Assembly (NCBI GenBank): GCA_023052935.1
Contig: CM041295.1
Location: 106,704,711-106,768,710, forward strand
DNA from: Piezodorus guildinii
Taxonomy: Eukaryota; Arthropoda; Insecta; Hemiptera; Pentatomidae
Reading direction: 5' to 3'
DNA: 64,000 nucleotides
The position numbers and the translations under genes were made by a program. Below, piece by piece: positions 29,838 to 41,172 of the stretch; the stretch's first letter is position 1, and each line of letters opens with the position of its first letter. Below the pieces are notes generated by a model. It was not told where the DNA came from and ran no database searches. It worked only from the letters and a program-made list of their open reading frames with translations.

Positions 29838-30020
29838 TTAGATATATTACTATTTGTATTCATATGGACAATAATAATAATGCTTTGTGATCAAATGTAT
29901 TCAATATTTACAGAATAAACAAGGAAATTAAAATCACATAAAAATAAATAGATGTATATAATTGCAAAATTAATACAAGGTTCCCAATAAGTGAAAACAC
30001 TCATACCTATATACAATATG
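29838..30020 (-). mobile_element. LINE-D-like 3' UTR fragment
   Basis: 'AGATATATTACTATTTGTA', 'GGACAATAATAATAATGC' and 'ACTCATACCTATATACAATA' follow the 3' UTR pattern of LINE-D and LINE-C. The coding-side continuation of a similar LINE is at 30698, so both may belong to one copy separated by an insertion. Confidence 0.5.
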
Positions 30021-30697
30021 CCCGGGAACCCCGGATAGAGCTTGTCCTCCCACTCGTGGAAGGAGAAGCAGAATCCGAGGGGGGTGAGTCCGAATTGAGT
30101 CCCGTTTGGCAAAAGATTCCTAATTGAGTCCCAAGGTCGGTTTTACAGAATCCCGCCTGGTACCTGAAAAAGGTGCTAGGTATATGGTACGGCTTATCAG
30201 TACACCCAGGTTTAGAAGGCAAAAAGACAGCTTGAATAGTTCGGAGACATATAAAAATAATCAAGAAACGTTTGAAAAATCATTAAAAAAAAAAAAAAAA
30301 GGCAAATATATTTTAACATTATATTTTTCATAAAAGAAGAGATTTTTGCGTACTTCAGGCCAAGGTACGCATAAAAGGAAGGAAACAAGACACATTTAAA
30401 GACAAGATTTCTTGGTATTTTAAATATTGTAATGAGAAATTCATGTGTTCAATTGAAAATACACACATGTATATATTTGGCTAAGAATTAAAATAAAAAA
30501 TACTTTGTAATAGTTTTTATATATAAACTAAGAAATTGAATACAAAATACTATAAAAAAATAAAGATACATAACGAAAAAAACGATTCTACGCGATTCTA
30601 ACGTGAACGTGATCCCTGCGCCTCTCTCTCAGCCGCGTCACTGGTGAGTAGTCAGTGGAAGCTGAGTAAAGGGGCCCTACTCAAAATAATACAGGAC
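30021..30697. other. Unassigned insertion between two LINE pieces
   Basis: Mixed composition: 30025-30260 is GC-balanced with overlapping chance open frames on both strands, 30280-30600 is A-rich, and 30590-30690 is GC-balanced again. No family is recognised. An A15-16 run at 30285-30300 could be a retroposon tail. Confidence 0.3.
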
Positions 30698-31022
30698 TCG
30701 AGTGGAGAATCTAGCCAATGCCCCAACTCCAATAGTAGTGTTTACAAAAGGTCTCGGGGCCACTGCCGTTTCAACCTTCCAGCAGAGGTGGTAAGGGAGT
30801 GTGGAGCTGGATAGGGTTGGGTTGGAGGATTGGGGTGATGAATAAGATTCTGAAGAATTTTGGAGTATCTGGATAGAATAAGGTCTAAAAATAATGAAGG
30901 ACTTAATGTGGAAAGGATTGAATGATTTTTATGTTCGTAGTCCGTAGGTCTAGATAGGTGTCAGTATTGTCTTGTAGATTAGTAATTTGTTGTCAACGGC
31001 AAGCTTAGATTTCCTGTTGAAA
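30698..31022 (-). pseudogene. Jockey-like LINE ORF2 3' end, decayed
   Basis: Minus-strand homologue of LINE-A 9725-10130: 'GAGTGGAGAATCTAGCCAA', 'GGGGCCACTGCCGTTTCAAC' (codons for the terminal LKRQWPRDL block), and 'GTCTTGTAGATTAGTAATTT'. Internal deletions and many changes make it noncoding. Upstream coding sequence is absent. Confidence 0.75.
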
Positions 31023-32049
31023 CCCTGGTTAAGTGGTCAAAATTGTCTGGTTAGAGTGTATTTAAACCAAAGAGCGTACGTACGTTGTCAGTTCCAGTTG
31101 TATTTCTTGTACCATTTTCACTTCTTTATTTTATTTCCTGTCCTTTTTTTTCTACCTCCTATACCTTTCTTTTGTTTCCGTGACCCACCCTCTTTATTTA
31201 CCTGTGCTCAGCTTCTTTTTGGGTACCATCCTTCAAGGTAATTTTAAGCAACACCTTTGAAGTAGTCTTCTTCCTGCATCCGACATTTTAGGGGTATAAC
31301 ATAATAATTATATTATTAGCTCAAATTTTAAACATATAATAATAATAAAACAAGTTTATGTAGCTCTGCAAGTAATCAATCCTCTAAAAACCAACAGTGG
31401 TCATAGTTTCTATATTTTTTCATTGAATTATTTGTCCTTTTTTTCTAATTTTCAATATTTTTTTTTTTGTGTGTAGTCAGCATTTTAAAAAAACTAGCGA
31501 TTGTGTTTAATTTTGAAAATCTCTTTTTTAATGAGTTATGGAATTGCTATGATCATGGCTGTATTTTTAACGAATTGATATTTTGACATCGTCGTTTATT
31601 TTTATCGAAACTCGCTATCCGATTTCATCTGAAGAACTCTCAAGTCCTTTAAAAATGTTATTCAGAAGTAATATAATTTTAATAAGGTACTAATTTCACA
31701 TTTTATTTCGTTCCAAAATAATAAAACACTATCTTTCATAACGTAAAAATAATTTTATTAATATTTAAAAAAGTCTACATTTGAATACGAAACAAATCAA
31801 ATAAACCAAATGAGAGATTTTTGCGCTTTCTGTAACACACCCATTTTTGGAAATGTTACAGAAAAAGCAAAAAAATAATATATAATTAATAAGTGCAATC
31901 TATCACTATTAACTGCCAAAATAAATATGTGTCTCAATTATTAAGACTGTAATGAAATTTTACTTGATCAACAAATGTATCTTTTACATAATATAATTAT
32001 AGTTATATAATATTACATAATAATTATAATTATATTTTATATAATAACT
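31023..32049. other. AT-rich with one dispersed repeat (R4)
   Basis: 31390-31575 ('CAACAGTGGTCATAGTTTC', then 'GTGTTTAATTTTGAAAA' and 'GAATTGCTATGATCATGGCT') matches 43655-43880 and, in part, 50985-51060. 31023-31260 contains an 84-codon T-rich open frame without content. The rest is AT-rich. Confidence 0.4.
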
Positions 32050-32810
32050 ATATAAAATATATAGTAAGGTTATGTATTGCGATCGTGAAAATTTTCTAAT
32101 TCCAGTTTTCAACGGAATACTAGGGCCCTTAAGTCCAAATCAACAAGTCCCCCAAAATATTTTGTTTGTGTCGTATGATAAATTTCATATTTTATACAAA
32201 CACACACACACACACACCACACATATATATATGCTATGATGTTACAGTAACGGCTTAAATGATTTTGATTAAACTCATTATATTGATATACAATTTAATG
32301 GGCTTCAATATCACGTAGAATTTATAAATAAAATTTAAATTCAGTAAAATTTAATGTATCAAACATATCATGTTTTATTCTGATTGAAATAGTCTGACAG
32401 TGCTTACATGCCAATATTTTAAATTTTCTTTCTCTTGAGGGCCTTTAATTTTGTAGATTCGAAAAAACTAATGTTAGCATTGACAGAAAAACGGGTAAAT
32501 ATATAAGTTAAACGAATTCTATATTTAACTAAAGGAGGAAAGAGCGAAAATATTTTTTTTAATGCAATGTTTGTGTTATTTAACATAAAAACAGCAACAC
32601 AGAAGTATAATATACCGTTGGAAAGCTAAAGATATTGAAGATATGATATCATCTACACAAAATTGTAAAAGTTAATGGAGAGTGATGAAAATCCTAACTG
32701 ATTACTGTATATAATAATGTAATAGATTATTTATTAAAACACTTGTTTCTATCGAGACTCAATATAATTTAAAAATTCTTAATTAGCTATTTAAATTGCT
32801 GAATAATTAA
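32050..32810 (+). repeat. DR copy, 3' terminus lost
   Basis: Starts within the 5' hairpin ('TATATAGTAAGG'), then 'GCGATCGTGAAAATTTTC', a (CA)n run at 32194-32215, 'GAAATAGTCTGACAG', 'GGAGGAAAGAGCGAAAATA', 'ACCGTTGGAAAGCTAAAGAT'. The GC-rich 3' end is missing. Confidence 0.8.
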
Positions 32811-34049
32811 ATGGGCTCTCATATCATGCTTTATCAACCTTATTGGAATAGGTTGTTAGAAATGTACATTTGAATTTTTTGATTCGCAATAACTAATCAT
32901 AATCATGTGTTTATTTTACCTATATATTAAACTTTATTCATTTATTTCTTATATTTATCAATCTTACTTCTCTTAGATTTAAATGTATATAAAATCTCTA
33001 ATATATGCGATCGATATCATATGACGTGTAACCATTATAACCAGAAATGTTTCGCACTAGAGTGGAGAATCATGCCATAGTAAGAATTCCTAGCATATCC
33101 AGGAAATGCATATTTTTATTGTCGTTTTAACAATTCCACTAATAACTTAACTCTAAGCATATCCAGAGAAACTGTTTTGAATTTCTGATTTGTGATTTAT
33201 TATTACTTAAAAAATGTACTCCCTATTGATTATTTCTTCTGATTGGAAGCTGAGAGCGGCGAAGGTGCATGTTAGACCCCATTAACACACATACTTTTCA
33301 GCAGGCATCACGGGGATGAGTGGAAATTTAAAGACTATATTCTGTAATTGAAAGTGTCTCTTCAAGGGACCGGGTAAGCACAGGGAAATATAATTATAAT
33401 CTCTGGTAATGTGGAACTGATGAGAGTAAACAGATTCGAGACACGTTCATACGGGCAATCAGTTACTCTGATAAGGCTCAATAGTTCAAAGAAAAAAAAA
33501 TTAAGATTAATAATTTTTTCCGATCAATATAAATCAAGGAAATCAATATATATATATATATTTTTTTTTTTGGAACATTTCATATACATTACATGTTCTA
33601 AAAAAGGATTAATTAAGATGTTTTTATGCATTAGTTTTAACCTAGATTCCATATCTTTAAGTAGTATTCCGCTTGCTCAAAATGGAAGAGAAAAAAATTC
33701 ATTTTCGTAACTTAATGATGTTTTATTTTTATGTTTTAATGTTTTATCAGACGGTTAACAAAATGTGCAATGTGTATAGCTGATGCCTGAGGAGAAAGCA
33801 GCGTTCGTATGGTGAGGTAGAAATTGGCAAATTCTCTAAAAAAAAAAAAAAAAGTTCGAATACTGTACTCAAATAATCAAGCAGTTGAAGTACAGATTAT
33901 AATTTACACAAATTTGCCTCTGTCCGTTTTAGGTCTATTAATAAGTTATTTAGATCATTTTTTTTTTCTATTATCGATTTTGAAATCGATTATTTAAAAC
34001 TATTGAATACGGTACTCGTACTTATTTTTTAGTATTTGACCATCTCTGA
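32811..34049. other. No gene recognised
   Basis: AT-rich, with (TA)n at 33547-33560 and an A run at 33838-33853. The 99-codon open frame at 33411-33710 is Lys/Ile/Ser-rich translated A/T runs. 33230-33360 is more balanced but unassigned. Confidence 0.3.
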
Positions 34050-34137
34050 GTGATTGCTTGGTTCAGAACCGGAAATTTGACTTAGAAGGCGCAAAGCGCC
34101 CTGGTCGTCCTTCAAGTGTTGACGAAGACCAAATTTA
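34050..34137 (+). pseudogene. Mariner transposase fossil, very short
   Basis: One frame reads AWFRTGN, the next FDLEGAKRPGRPSSVDEDQI then TAA. The string W-F-x-(K/R)-F-x-x-G-(D/N)-F-D-L-E-D/G-x-x-R-P-G-R-P-S is the linker after the helix-turn-helix in mariner transposases. A frameshift and a stop are present; no terminal repeats found. Confidence 0.55.
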
Positions 34138-34370
34138 AGCATAATTGATCAAAAATATTTAATCTTTGATTAAATAATTAAATCATATAATTGATTATAA
34201 ATTTTTACAGGAATCTGAAGTTTTTATTTAAACCCCCAGTAAAAAAGGCTTAGAATAAGAATTTATTTTACAACCCAATATTTTACATACATCGATGGCG
34301 CTACAACTCGAGAAGAGTCAAGGCCTCCCATAGTCAGTCTTCCCATTTTCGTGCTGCTACTCTCCGATTT

Positions 34371-34877
34371 TTAACTCCCAGCATATCCGCGCATCTGCCC
34401 CTCACAATCCTCCAACCGCAAACGAGGTCTACCAACTTTTTTGGTTCCAAAAATCTTTTCCTCGAAGAGCTTTTTGCGGATTTCATTGCTATTCATCCTT
34501 GCAACATGCCCGGCCCATCTCAGGCGGCCAGACTTTATAAAATGTAATACGTCTCGACCATAGAGACGCATCAGCTCTGCATTCTTTCGTATTCTCCAGT
34601 ATTCTAATAAGTGAAGATTTCCTGATCTAATAGAAGTTTTCTCGTATACGATTCTCAATCTTCCATTGTTCTGGAGAGAGAATTGCTCCTTAGATGCTGA
34701 GAAGACCGTAGTAGCACCATTGGCCGCTAAAATCCGACGCTGTATATCTGGTTGCTCATTATTTCCTGAGTTTAGCTGTGTTCCGTGATAAATGAATTTC
34801 TCTACACAGTCAAAGCTGAATTCCCCTATTTTCACAGCTTCTCCTACATGCTCTCCAGTGTTAAGATTAAAGATCAT
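34371..34877 (-). pseudogene. RTE-like LINE ORF2 C-terminal relic
   Basis: 168 codons without a stop. FIYHGTQLNSGNNEQPDIQRRI corresponds to the 'F-x-Y-L-G-(T/S) ... I-x-x-R-I' block after the RT core. LHFIKSGRLRWAGHVARM and KVGRPRLRLEDC are the hallmark C-terminus of RTE-like and related endonuclease/RT elements in arthropods. The stretch usually holding the TYGSETW and LRRI(Y/F)GP blocks is shortened by some 50 residues (NNGRLRIVYEKTSIRSGN), so an internal deletion has occurred. The RT catalytic core and endonuclease are absent. The conserved His of YLG replaces Leu (YHG). Confidence 0.65.
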
Positions 34878-34937
34878 ATACTTCGTAACCCAATATTTTG
34901 CTTAAGGAAAAACTGAACACAACTTTATTTTATTTTA

Positions 34938-35235
34938 CTTTCACTTACTTTTATATGAAATATATAGTAAGGTAAAGTTTTGCGATCTTGAAAAAATTCG
35001 AATTCCAGATTTCACCGGAAATATACGTTTTAGGATCCTCTGAGTCTAAATGACCAAGTCCCGCAAAGTTCTCTGTGTATGTGGTAAGTCTATCCTAAAA
35101 CCGAGAAGTCGTATAAAACTGAATTCATATTCAAAATACGCAAGAGCCTGGAATGTTACAGCAACTTTTTCATCTACATTTACTGACTAGAAGTTCCATT
35201 ATATGGATTTTGCACCTATTTATGATTTTCCCCAA
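34938..35235 (+). repeat. DR copy, 5' third
   Basis: Has the best preserved 5' hairpin: ACTTTCACTTACTTTTATAT pairs with ATATAGTAAGGTAAAGT. It continues through 'CTCTGAGTCTAAATGACC', 'GGTAAGTCTATC' and 'GGAATGTTACAGCAACTTTT'. Confidence 0.8.
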
Positions 35236-35374
35236 AACGGATAAAATGCTAATTTCTTCCTCTTCTGTATCTTTTATTATTTTGATTAGTTATAATAAAC
35301 CATTTCTCGATGTTAGCGTTGATAAAACATCGCTAAACATGAAATTTAAAAAAGAATGCGACTGCCAACTGAAG

Positions 35375-35500
35375 ACATAGACATAGACGCGTGGAGGTAC
35401 GAAGCGTCCCTGAGTCATGAAACTCATTCCGCCGAAAGTCATGCGACTTGAAGTTTGACTCGAACTCACAAACTTCTGAAGACATAGACGCAGTTCTATT
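35375..35500. repeat. Dispersed repeat R5
   Basis: 'ACTCATTCCGCCGAAAGTC' and 'GCGACTTGA' recur inverted at 53885-53975. The segment is bounded by two copies of CTGAAGACATAGAC (near 35373 and 35475). Unknown identity. It overlaps a chance minus-strand open frame. Confidence 0.45.
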
Positions 35501-35749
35501 TAAAACACAATATTCCTTAAAATTAGCAATATGAAAACAATAAATTCTCGAACTTAGCCAGAGCATGGTTTTTATTTATTGACTTAACCTCAACGCCCTT
35601 AAAAAAACTCATTAAAAAAAAAAATTATCGACAGTCGAAAATTAACACCTATACTTTGAATATTTGTACAAAAAGCGTAAACTTTCATCAAGAGTAATAT
35701 CGCAGCCAAAAAAACAGACGATTGAGACGTTCTAAAAGTTCCGTGACAC

Positions 35750-36491
35750 ATTACGTTAAATGAACCAACAACAATGCACGAAATAAAGAAAACAATAAAT
35801 TAATGGTGATATATTAGGGTTTTGGGTTCTTCTGTTGTATAATAGGATATAAAGTACCTTTTGGAAGGAAATAAAATGTTGATTTAGTACCATTTGGAAT
35901 GAAATTCAATTTTCAAATACGTTTTTAAAGAATTATTATGTTTTTTAGAGAAAATTATGTTTCTGCAAGAAGAAATACTATGAAAAAACTTCATTTAATT
36001 GACAACCTACAAGAAAAAAAACGACGCAACTAAGTTGTTTAAAACAGCCTAGAAACTGATTATTAGGTTAAAGGCATTGGTCGAAATAATAGCGGTGATT
36101 CAAGACGTGCTAAATGAACCAATAAAAATGCAAAAAAATTGAGAAAACAATTAATTAATGGATATATATAAGGGGTTAGGTGCTTCTGCTGTATTGTAGG
36201 AATTGTAGTACCTTTTGGAATGAAATGAAAGGAAAGGTTAAATCTGCTTACAGAGGATATAGTTTTGGAAGGAAATGTATTTAGTACCTTTTGGAATGAA
36301 ACGAAATGTGGATTTAGTACCTTTTGGAATAAAATGGAATTTTCAAATACGGTATTAAAGGATTTCTATGTTTTTTAGATAAAATCTGATGACGAATATA
36401 GATAAAACTAGCCATTATAATTCAAATATGTCAAAATATTAATTTCGAAAAAAAGTTCCATTAGTACCTTTTGGAAATCAACGTCTCAATT
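35750..36491 (+). mobile_element. TIR element K2, relative of K1
   Basis: Ends at the same right terminus as K1 (AGTACCTTTTGGAAATC, ACGTCTCAATT, 36463-36491). It shares the interior of K1 ('CTGCAAGAAGAAATACTAT', 'GACGCAACTA', 'GCTAAATGAACCA'). Part of the interior is duplicated: 35755-35940 resembles 36105-36345. TAGTACCTTTTGGAA-type motifs occur at least five times. The left terminus is not found. No ORF. Confidence 0.65.
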
Positions 36492-37551
36492 AAACATGTT
36501 AGCATTTAATTCAAGTGAGGATCAGCTCTTGAGGACTAATAAATTATTCATATCGTTGAGTCTATTTAATCAGCATAGTTTACGCAAGAAATTTGATCTA
36601 AGTGTTATATTTATTATTTTTAAACTATTCACATTCAATTAATGAAAGGAAGAATAGAATTATTTTTTAATTCTTAGGAATTTTTATGAATTTTTTTTAC
36701 CATAAATGAGGTAACATTTTTTTCGGGTCTTCAAAAGACAAAAAGTTAGAACTTGGGTATATTTTTTATCCTCTCATTAATTATTCTTAGTTTTAACCTC
36801 ATTTATCTAACTTATTCATAAATATGTTATTTCTTCCATATTTCACATATTAAAACTCTTCGGACCCCCTTTTTTTATTTATTTTCCACTCTGTATTATT
36901 ATTTCTTCCTCAATATTTTTCACAATTTTAATTTTTTTTTTTTAATCTTTAGAAATGGCAAAAAATATTTTCTTTAATAAACTATATAATTAAATAAATA
37001 TTTGTATTAACTCCAAAATCAATTAAAAATAAATATAGTGGAGTTCATAAGAAGTCAAATCTTGTAAAAACAAAACTAATAAATATATAATTATTTTATA
37101 AATTAATATATTCCATAAATAAACCGAAATAGATAAATGTACTGCACAAATTTATTATTACCTAATCAAATACATTAATCTAACGAAAATAATAATAATA
37201 ATGATTAGAAATAATTACACAACCTTTAAAAAGAGCTGTTGAACAATTTTTAAGTGATTTTATAAACTTGATTTGATTAGCCACCTAAAATTATTCAAAC
37301 ATTGTTTTGAACTGTGAAGTTGATAAAATATACATTGAGACTGATCCCGGAATAAATGCAGGGAAAAGTTTTTGGTGGCTAGGATGGGATCTGTATTATT
37401 ATTCATTGTTTCACACTTTCATTCAAAGTTTTCGACATGGAAGTTAGCAGTGTGTAATTACTTTCACAACCTCGACATGAAATGTGAATCATTTAAAAAA
37501 AAAATATATTCTTTTATATTCCTGTCAATTTTTTTTATAATTGAGAGCTTA
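36492..37551. other. No feature recognised
   Basis: Very AT-rich with T runs near 36870 and 36930. A 90-codon open frame at 37372-37644 overlaps a K fragment and has no recognisable content. Confidence 0.3.
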
Positions 37552-37655
37552 ATTTTCAAAGGTACTATATATACTTTAAGAAATTTTAAAGAAAACGCAA
37601 AAATCTGTCATATATTTATTATAGGACCAATTTACTTGATTTAAAAAAATTTAGA
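37552..37655 (+). repeat. K element left-end fragment
   Basis: 'AAAGGTACTATATATACTTT' and 'CGCAAAAATCTGTCAT' then 'GGACCAATTTAC' match K1 at about 21023-21125. The outermost TIR bases are missing. Confidence 0.55.
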
Positions 37656-38009
37656 GCTAATGTTTTTACTGTCTTAATGATTTCTTTTTCAAATTATAGT
37701 ATTTATGCTGTATTTTTATCGTTTCTATGAAAATCGGGACAATTTTTGTTTGTATGTGTAATAATTATTATGGAGTTGTTTGCGGCAAGATAAACAATTT
37801 CTTTATGAAATAATACAGGAGTTTTTTCACTTTCTATATATTCTTTATTTCCCCATGTCTGAGCTCCATATTCTATGAATGATTTAACAGCATTAAATAC
37901 TTGAATTATAGATTTGTTGATGATATGCTATTGTTTATTATTTAATTTTTCTATATGGAGTTGATTACCATTTTATCTTTTGATAGTTTCTGCTGTAAAT
38001 GCTTTTTAT
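37656..38009. other. No feature recognised
   Basis: AT-rich; 37830-37900 is slightly more balanced. Nothing supported. Confidence 0.3.
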
Positions 38010-39097
38010 TTTCACTTACCTATATATGAAATATCGGGGAGCCCGTAGCGGAGAGCGCGCTAGTCTCTCATGCTACAGGTTCTGAGTTCGAATCCCAGTC
38101 CCGGCAGGGCTTTTATAAAGATGTAAAAAAATGTGGATTCACTCAAAACCTCTTCCCCGGGTATGTGAGACCCGTCAGCCAAAGGGTGGCCACTCACAAA
38201 ATTAGTCGTAGGGAATGATGACCCTACACTAAAAATTGCATCGTGAAACGTGAGTGTAAACTCGCACGAGCTTACACCGCGAGGCCCAGGGCCTACACGG
38301 CCTGTCGCGCCACTGGAAGGAATATATGAAATATATAGTAAGGGAAATTATTTCGATCGTGAAAATTTTCGAATCCCAGTTTTCAACGGAAATACACGTT
38401 TTAAGATGACTATACGCCCGAGATGTTACAGCAACTTTTTCATGAAAATTGGCTAACCGGAAGTGCTACTTTATAACACGCATTTTGCACCTTTTTACGA
38501 TTTTCTCAAAAACGGTTCAAACGATTTTGATTTAACTCGCTAAATCGATGTGAAATTGAATAAGCTTTAATATTATGTAGGTTTCATTCTAATTGAAATA
38601 GTTTGACAGGGCTTAAATGCCGATTAATTTTCTTCCCCTAAAGTACCTTTAATTTTGAAGTTTTTGTAAAATTGGCTAGCTCATCTTGTTAGCATTACTA
38701 AAAAAACAGGTAAATACATAGGTTGAACGAATTCGATATCCAACTGAAGGAGAAAAGAGCAAAAATATTTTTTCATGCAATTTTCGTGTTTTTTAATTTA
38801 AAAAGAGCAATATGGGTGTATAATACACTATTGGAAAGCTAAAGATTTTAGGAAAAATATTACCTTATACAGAAGCTTGTAAAAATTAATGGATAGTGGT
38901 GGAAAGCCGATAAACCAACTGATTATTTTATATAATAATATAATAGATTATTTAAAAAAACACCTGTTTCCATTAAAATCCAATGTAAATAATTCTTTAA
39001 CCATTTATTTTCGCTTCTAAATTTGTTAAAAAATTCTTAAATTGATATAAATAACGGAGGTAATTGAAAATCGTGTGTTGCGCGCACCAGATTTTTT
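38010..39097 (+). repeat. DR reference copy (near complete), carrying a SINE-A
   Basis: DR runs 38010-38034 and 38335-39097, about 790 bp here; other copies carry an extra central segment with a (CA)n run. Landmarks in order: the 5' hairpin (TTTCACTTACC to TATAGTAAGG), GATCGTGAAAATTTTCGAAT, GAGATGTTACAGCAACTTTT, CTCAAAAACGG, GAAATAGTTTGACAGGGC, GAAGGAGAAAAGAGC, TTGGAAAGCTAAAGATTTT, and the terminus CGGAGGTAATTGAAAATCGT with TGCGCGCACCAGA. No ORF. ACTTACCT near the start is roughly inverted to AGGTAATTGAAA near the end. At least ten more fragments exist in this window. Confidence 0.8.
38035..38321 (+). repeat. SINE-A copy with 13 bp TSD inside DR
   Basis: Full-length SINE-A (GGGGAGCCCGTAGCGG, B box 'GAGTTCGAATCCC', 'GAGACCCGTCAGCC', end 'CGCGCCACTGGAAGG'). 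A perfect TSD ATATATGAAATAT lies at 38022-38034 and 38322-38334. The target is the loop of the DR 5' hairpin. A 68-codon frame overlapping it is accidental. Confidence 0.9.
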
Positions 39098-39969
39098 AAG
39101 AATAACGTAGGTGTAAGAACAATACACAAATATGTATATCCATTCACTACCTATATTTATTGCCTCTTGAAACTTGGATATTGGATGTATGGCATTTATA
39201 ATAAATATTTCTCAACAGGAACTGCAACGTTGAGGCTCCAAGACCTGAAACTTCACTTAAACTAAGTTAAAACTATTCCTTTCAATAAGGTCGCACCCGA
39301 TAAGAAGAATGAAGGTTGAGATAGGGACTGAATAGAAACTAGACTCCCCCATGAGAAGCACTCCTGACGTCACAGGCTGAGGAGGACCCACCAGCCCACA
39401 CTTTTTTATACATCCTCCTCCAACTTGATGAGGCATATCATAGCTCTTACCGTTTCTCCTATCTCCAAGGAATCGGACCTCCATCACCCGGAAAAAAAGG
39501 CAGTATATCTCAAACTACCCCGGTCATTCCCGTGAATTTAAAGTGGGATTTAAAGATGTCAAGATTTATTGGGCCTTAAGATCCCCAAAAAAGAATCCAC
39601 TCTGAACTGTGTGAAATGGCTTACTATCTATCCCAAAAGTCTTCCGATATCTTTCCGCCTTAAAACTAATTTATCCAAGGGCCTACGCAGGATTTCTTTT
39701 TGGGAGGAGGGCCAAGGAGTTTGAAAATCGTCCCTCCAAAACGGGTTAAAATATAAGAATTTTTTTTTTCTTATCACTCTTTACGTGATAACAATAATTC
39801 CCTATTTTTTTGTGGGAAAAGTCCATTTCGAATAGACAGAAAAATTAAAACACACGACTTGGACTTTTAAATGAAGTTTTAATGAGCTGGAAAAGGTTTG
39901 ATGAACAGCATTGTGTTTCAATGGATTTATTATACTTTAAACAATCCAACAATAGAAATTACTATGTAT
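39098..39969. other. Unassigned
   Basis: 39240-39500 is GC-balanced with a 76-codon minus-strand open frame of no recognisable content. At 39680-39715 'CCTACGCAGGATTTCTTTTT' followed by a G-rich run resembles DNA-transposon ends, but no partner end is seen. Confidence 0.3.
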
Positions 39970-40198
39970 AAATAGTTTTATCCGCTTTTCATCACTTTCC
40001 ATTGCCTTATTAAACGTACTTTGTACAGAAGACAACATTTTTTTGTAAAATATCTATATAATATCTTTCCACAGAGGTATATTATACATCTATATTACTA
40101 TTCTTATGTACGGGAAAAACAAAATTACCTAAAAAATATTTTTACTCTTTTCTCCTTCAGTTGGTTATCGAATTCTTTCTTCTTGTATATTTACCAAT
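39970..40198 (-). repeat. DR fragment, 3' portion
   Basis: Minus-strand DR: 'TTTCATCACTTTCCATT', 'ATTACTATTCTTATGT', 'TCTTTTCTCCTTCAGTTGG'. Corresponds to the region before the GC-rich terminus. Confidence 0.65.
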
Positions 40199-40284
40199 AT
40201 TAACTACAGGAAATAGTAATTTTTCATTATTTTATGTGTTAATTTCAATTTTTTGAAACTCAATTAATCGCGCATAAATATTAA

Positions 40285-40479
40285 AATGAGTTCGGAGGGT
40301 GATATCTCCGAGGCGATTGAAAAGAAGATGGCCTCGACATCTTACTAACATAAATAAACACTGGGCAGATTTGTTTACAAGTCTTTTCACGCTCTTTATT
40401 ATAATTCAGCTCTTTTACTGGTTATATTTATTGTATATACAGTTGCGAAATTCAATAAAATATAAATTAAAAAAAAAAA
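40285..40479 (+). pseudogene. Jockey-like LINE 3' end, 5'-truncated
   Basis: Frame ISPRRLKRRWPRHLTN is the ORF2 C-terminal signature (LINE-A ends PPRRLKRQWPRDLL). The usual stop is lost and the frame runs on to 40496 through 3' UTR. AATAAA precedes an A11 tail at 40469-40479. A short, dead insertion. Confidence 0.75.
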
Positions 40480-40864
40480 TGTTCATATCCTCTTAGTTTT
40501 TTACTAAAACTGAATAATTTGGTGTTTGGTGTTTGCAGTAGCTTAAGTAGATGGCAGTATCCTAAATGCCGTAGGTATACGTTATTAAAAATCCGGTATC
40601 AATAGTACAAATACGTTGGATATAAAATGTGCATTATATGCTGATTTTTTAACTTATTGGTGTAACTTGGTATATCATACTTCCATAATCATTTAACCAA
40701 TTTCCCCCAAGCCGTATTTACATTTAATTCAACGCCAAAGACTATATCAATATGTATTTTAAAAAAAAAAATAAAATAATATATATAATATATATATATA
40801 TATATAATATTCAATAAAAATAGATATAAATAAATAAGAAATATGTTGAATACCTCCTGTTGAT
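40480..40864. other. No gene; AT microsatellite
   Basis: Contains (TA)n-like tracts at about 40778-40808. Confidence 0.3.
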
Positions 40865-41066
40865 GGGATCACCTGTGGTTTAGTGGCTAGCATAACAGCC
40901 TTATATACCCAAGGCAGATTGAAGTAGAATTTTTTGAAAAATGTATCCTTTACTATGCCGTTCGCCGGTCATGAGTAATCCCTATCCTAATTAAACTTGG
41001 TTTGGCAAAATTTAGGATTCGTCAGATTAGCCACAGTTACATAAAGTGACGTTAAATGAATAAAGA
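40865..41066 (+). repeat. SINE-C copy, internally deleted
   Basis: GGGATCACCTGTGGTTTAG, A box 'AGTGGCTAGCATAACAGCC', no clear B box (deletion after 'CCCAAGG'), then 'CCCTATCCTAATTAAAC' and the 3' end 'AAAGTGACGTTAAATGAATA'. Confidence 0.75.
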
Positions 41067-41172
41067 AACTAACAAACCTGTTAAACTCCTGACTACATCT
41101 CGAGTCGTTAACACATTAAGAGATATCATATCCACTTGAATCATGTGACGCGGGGTTCTACTCTACTAATAT

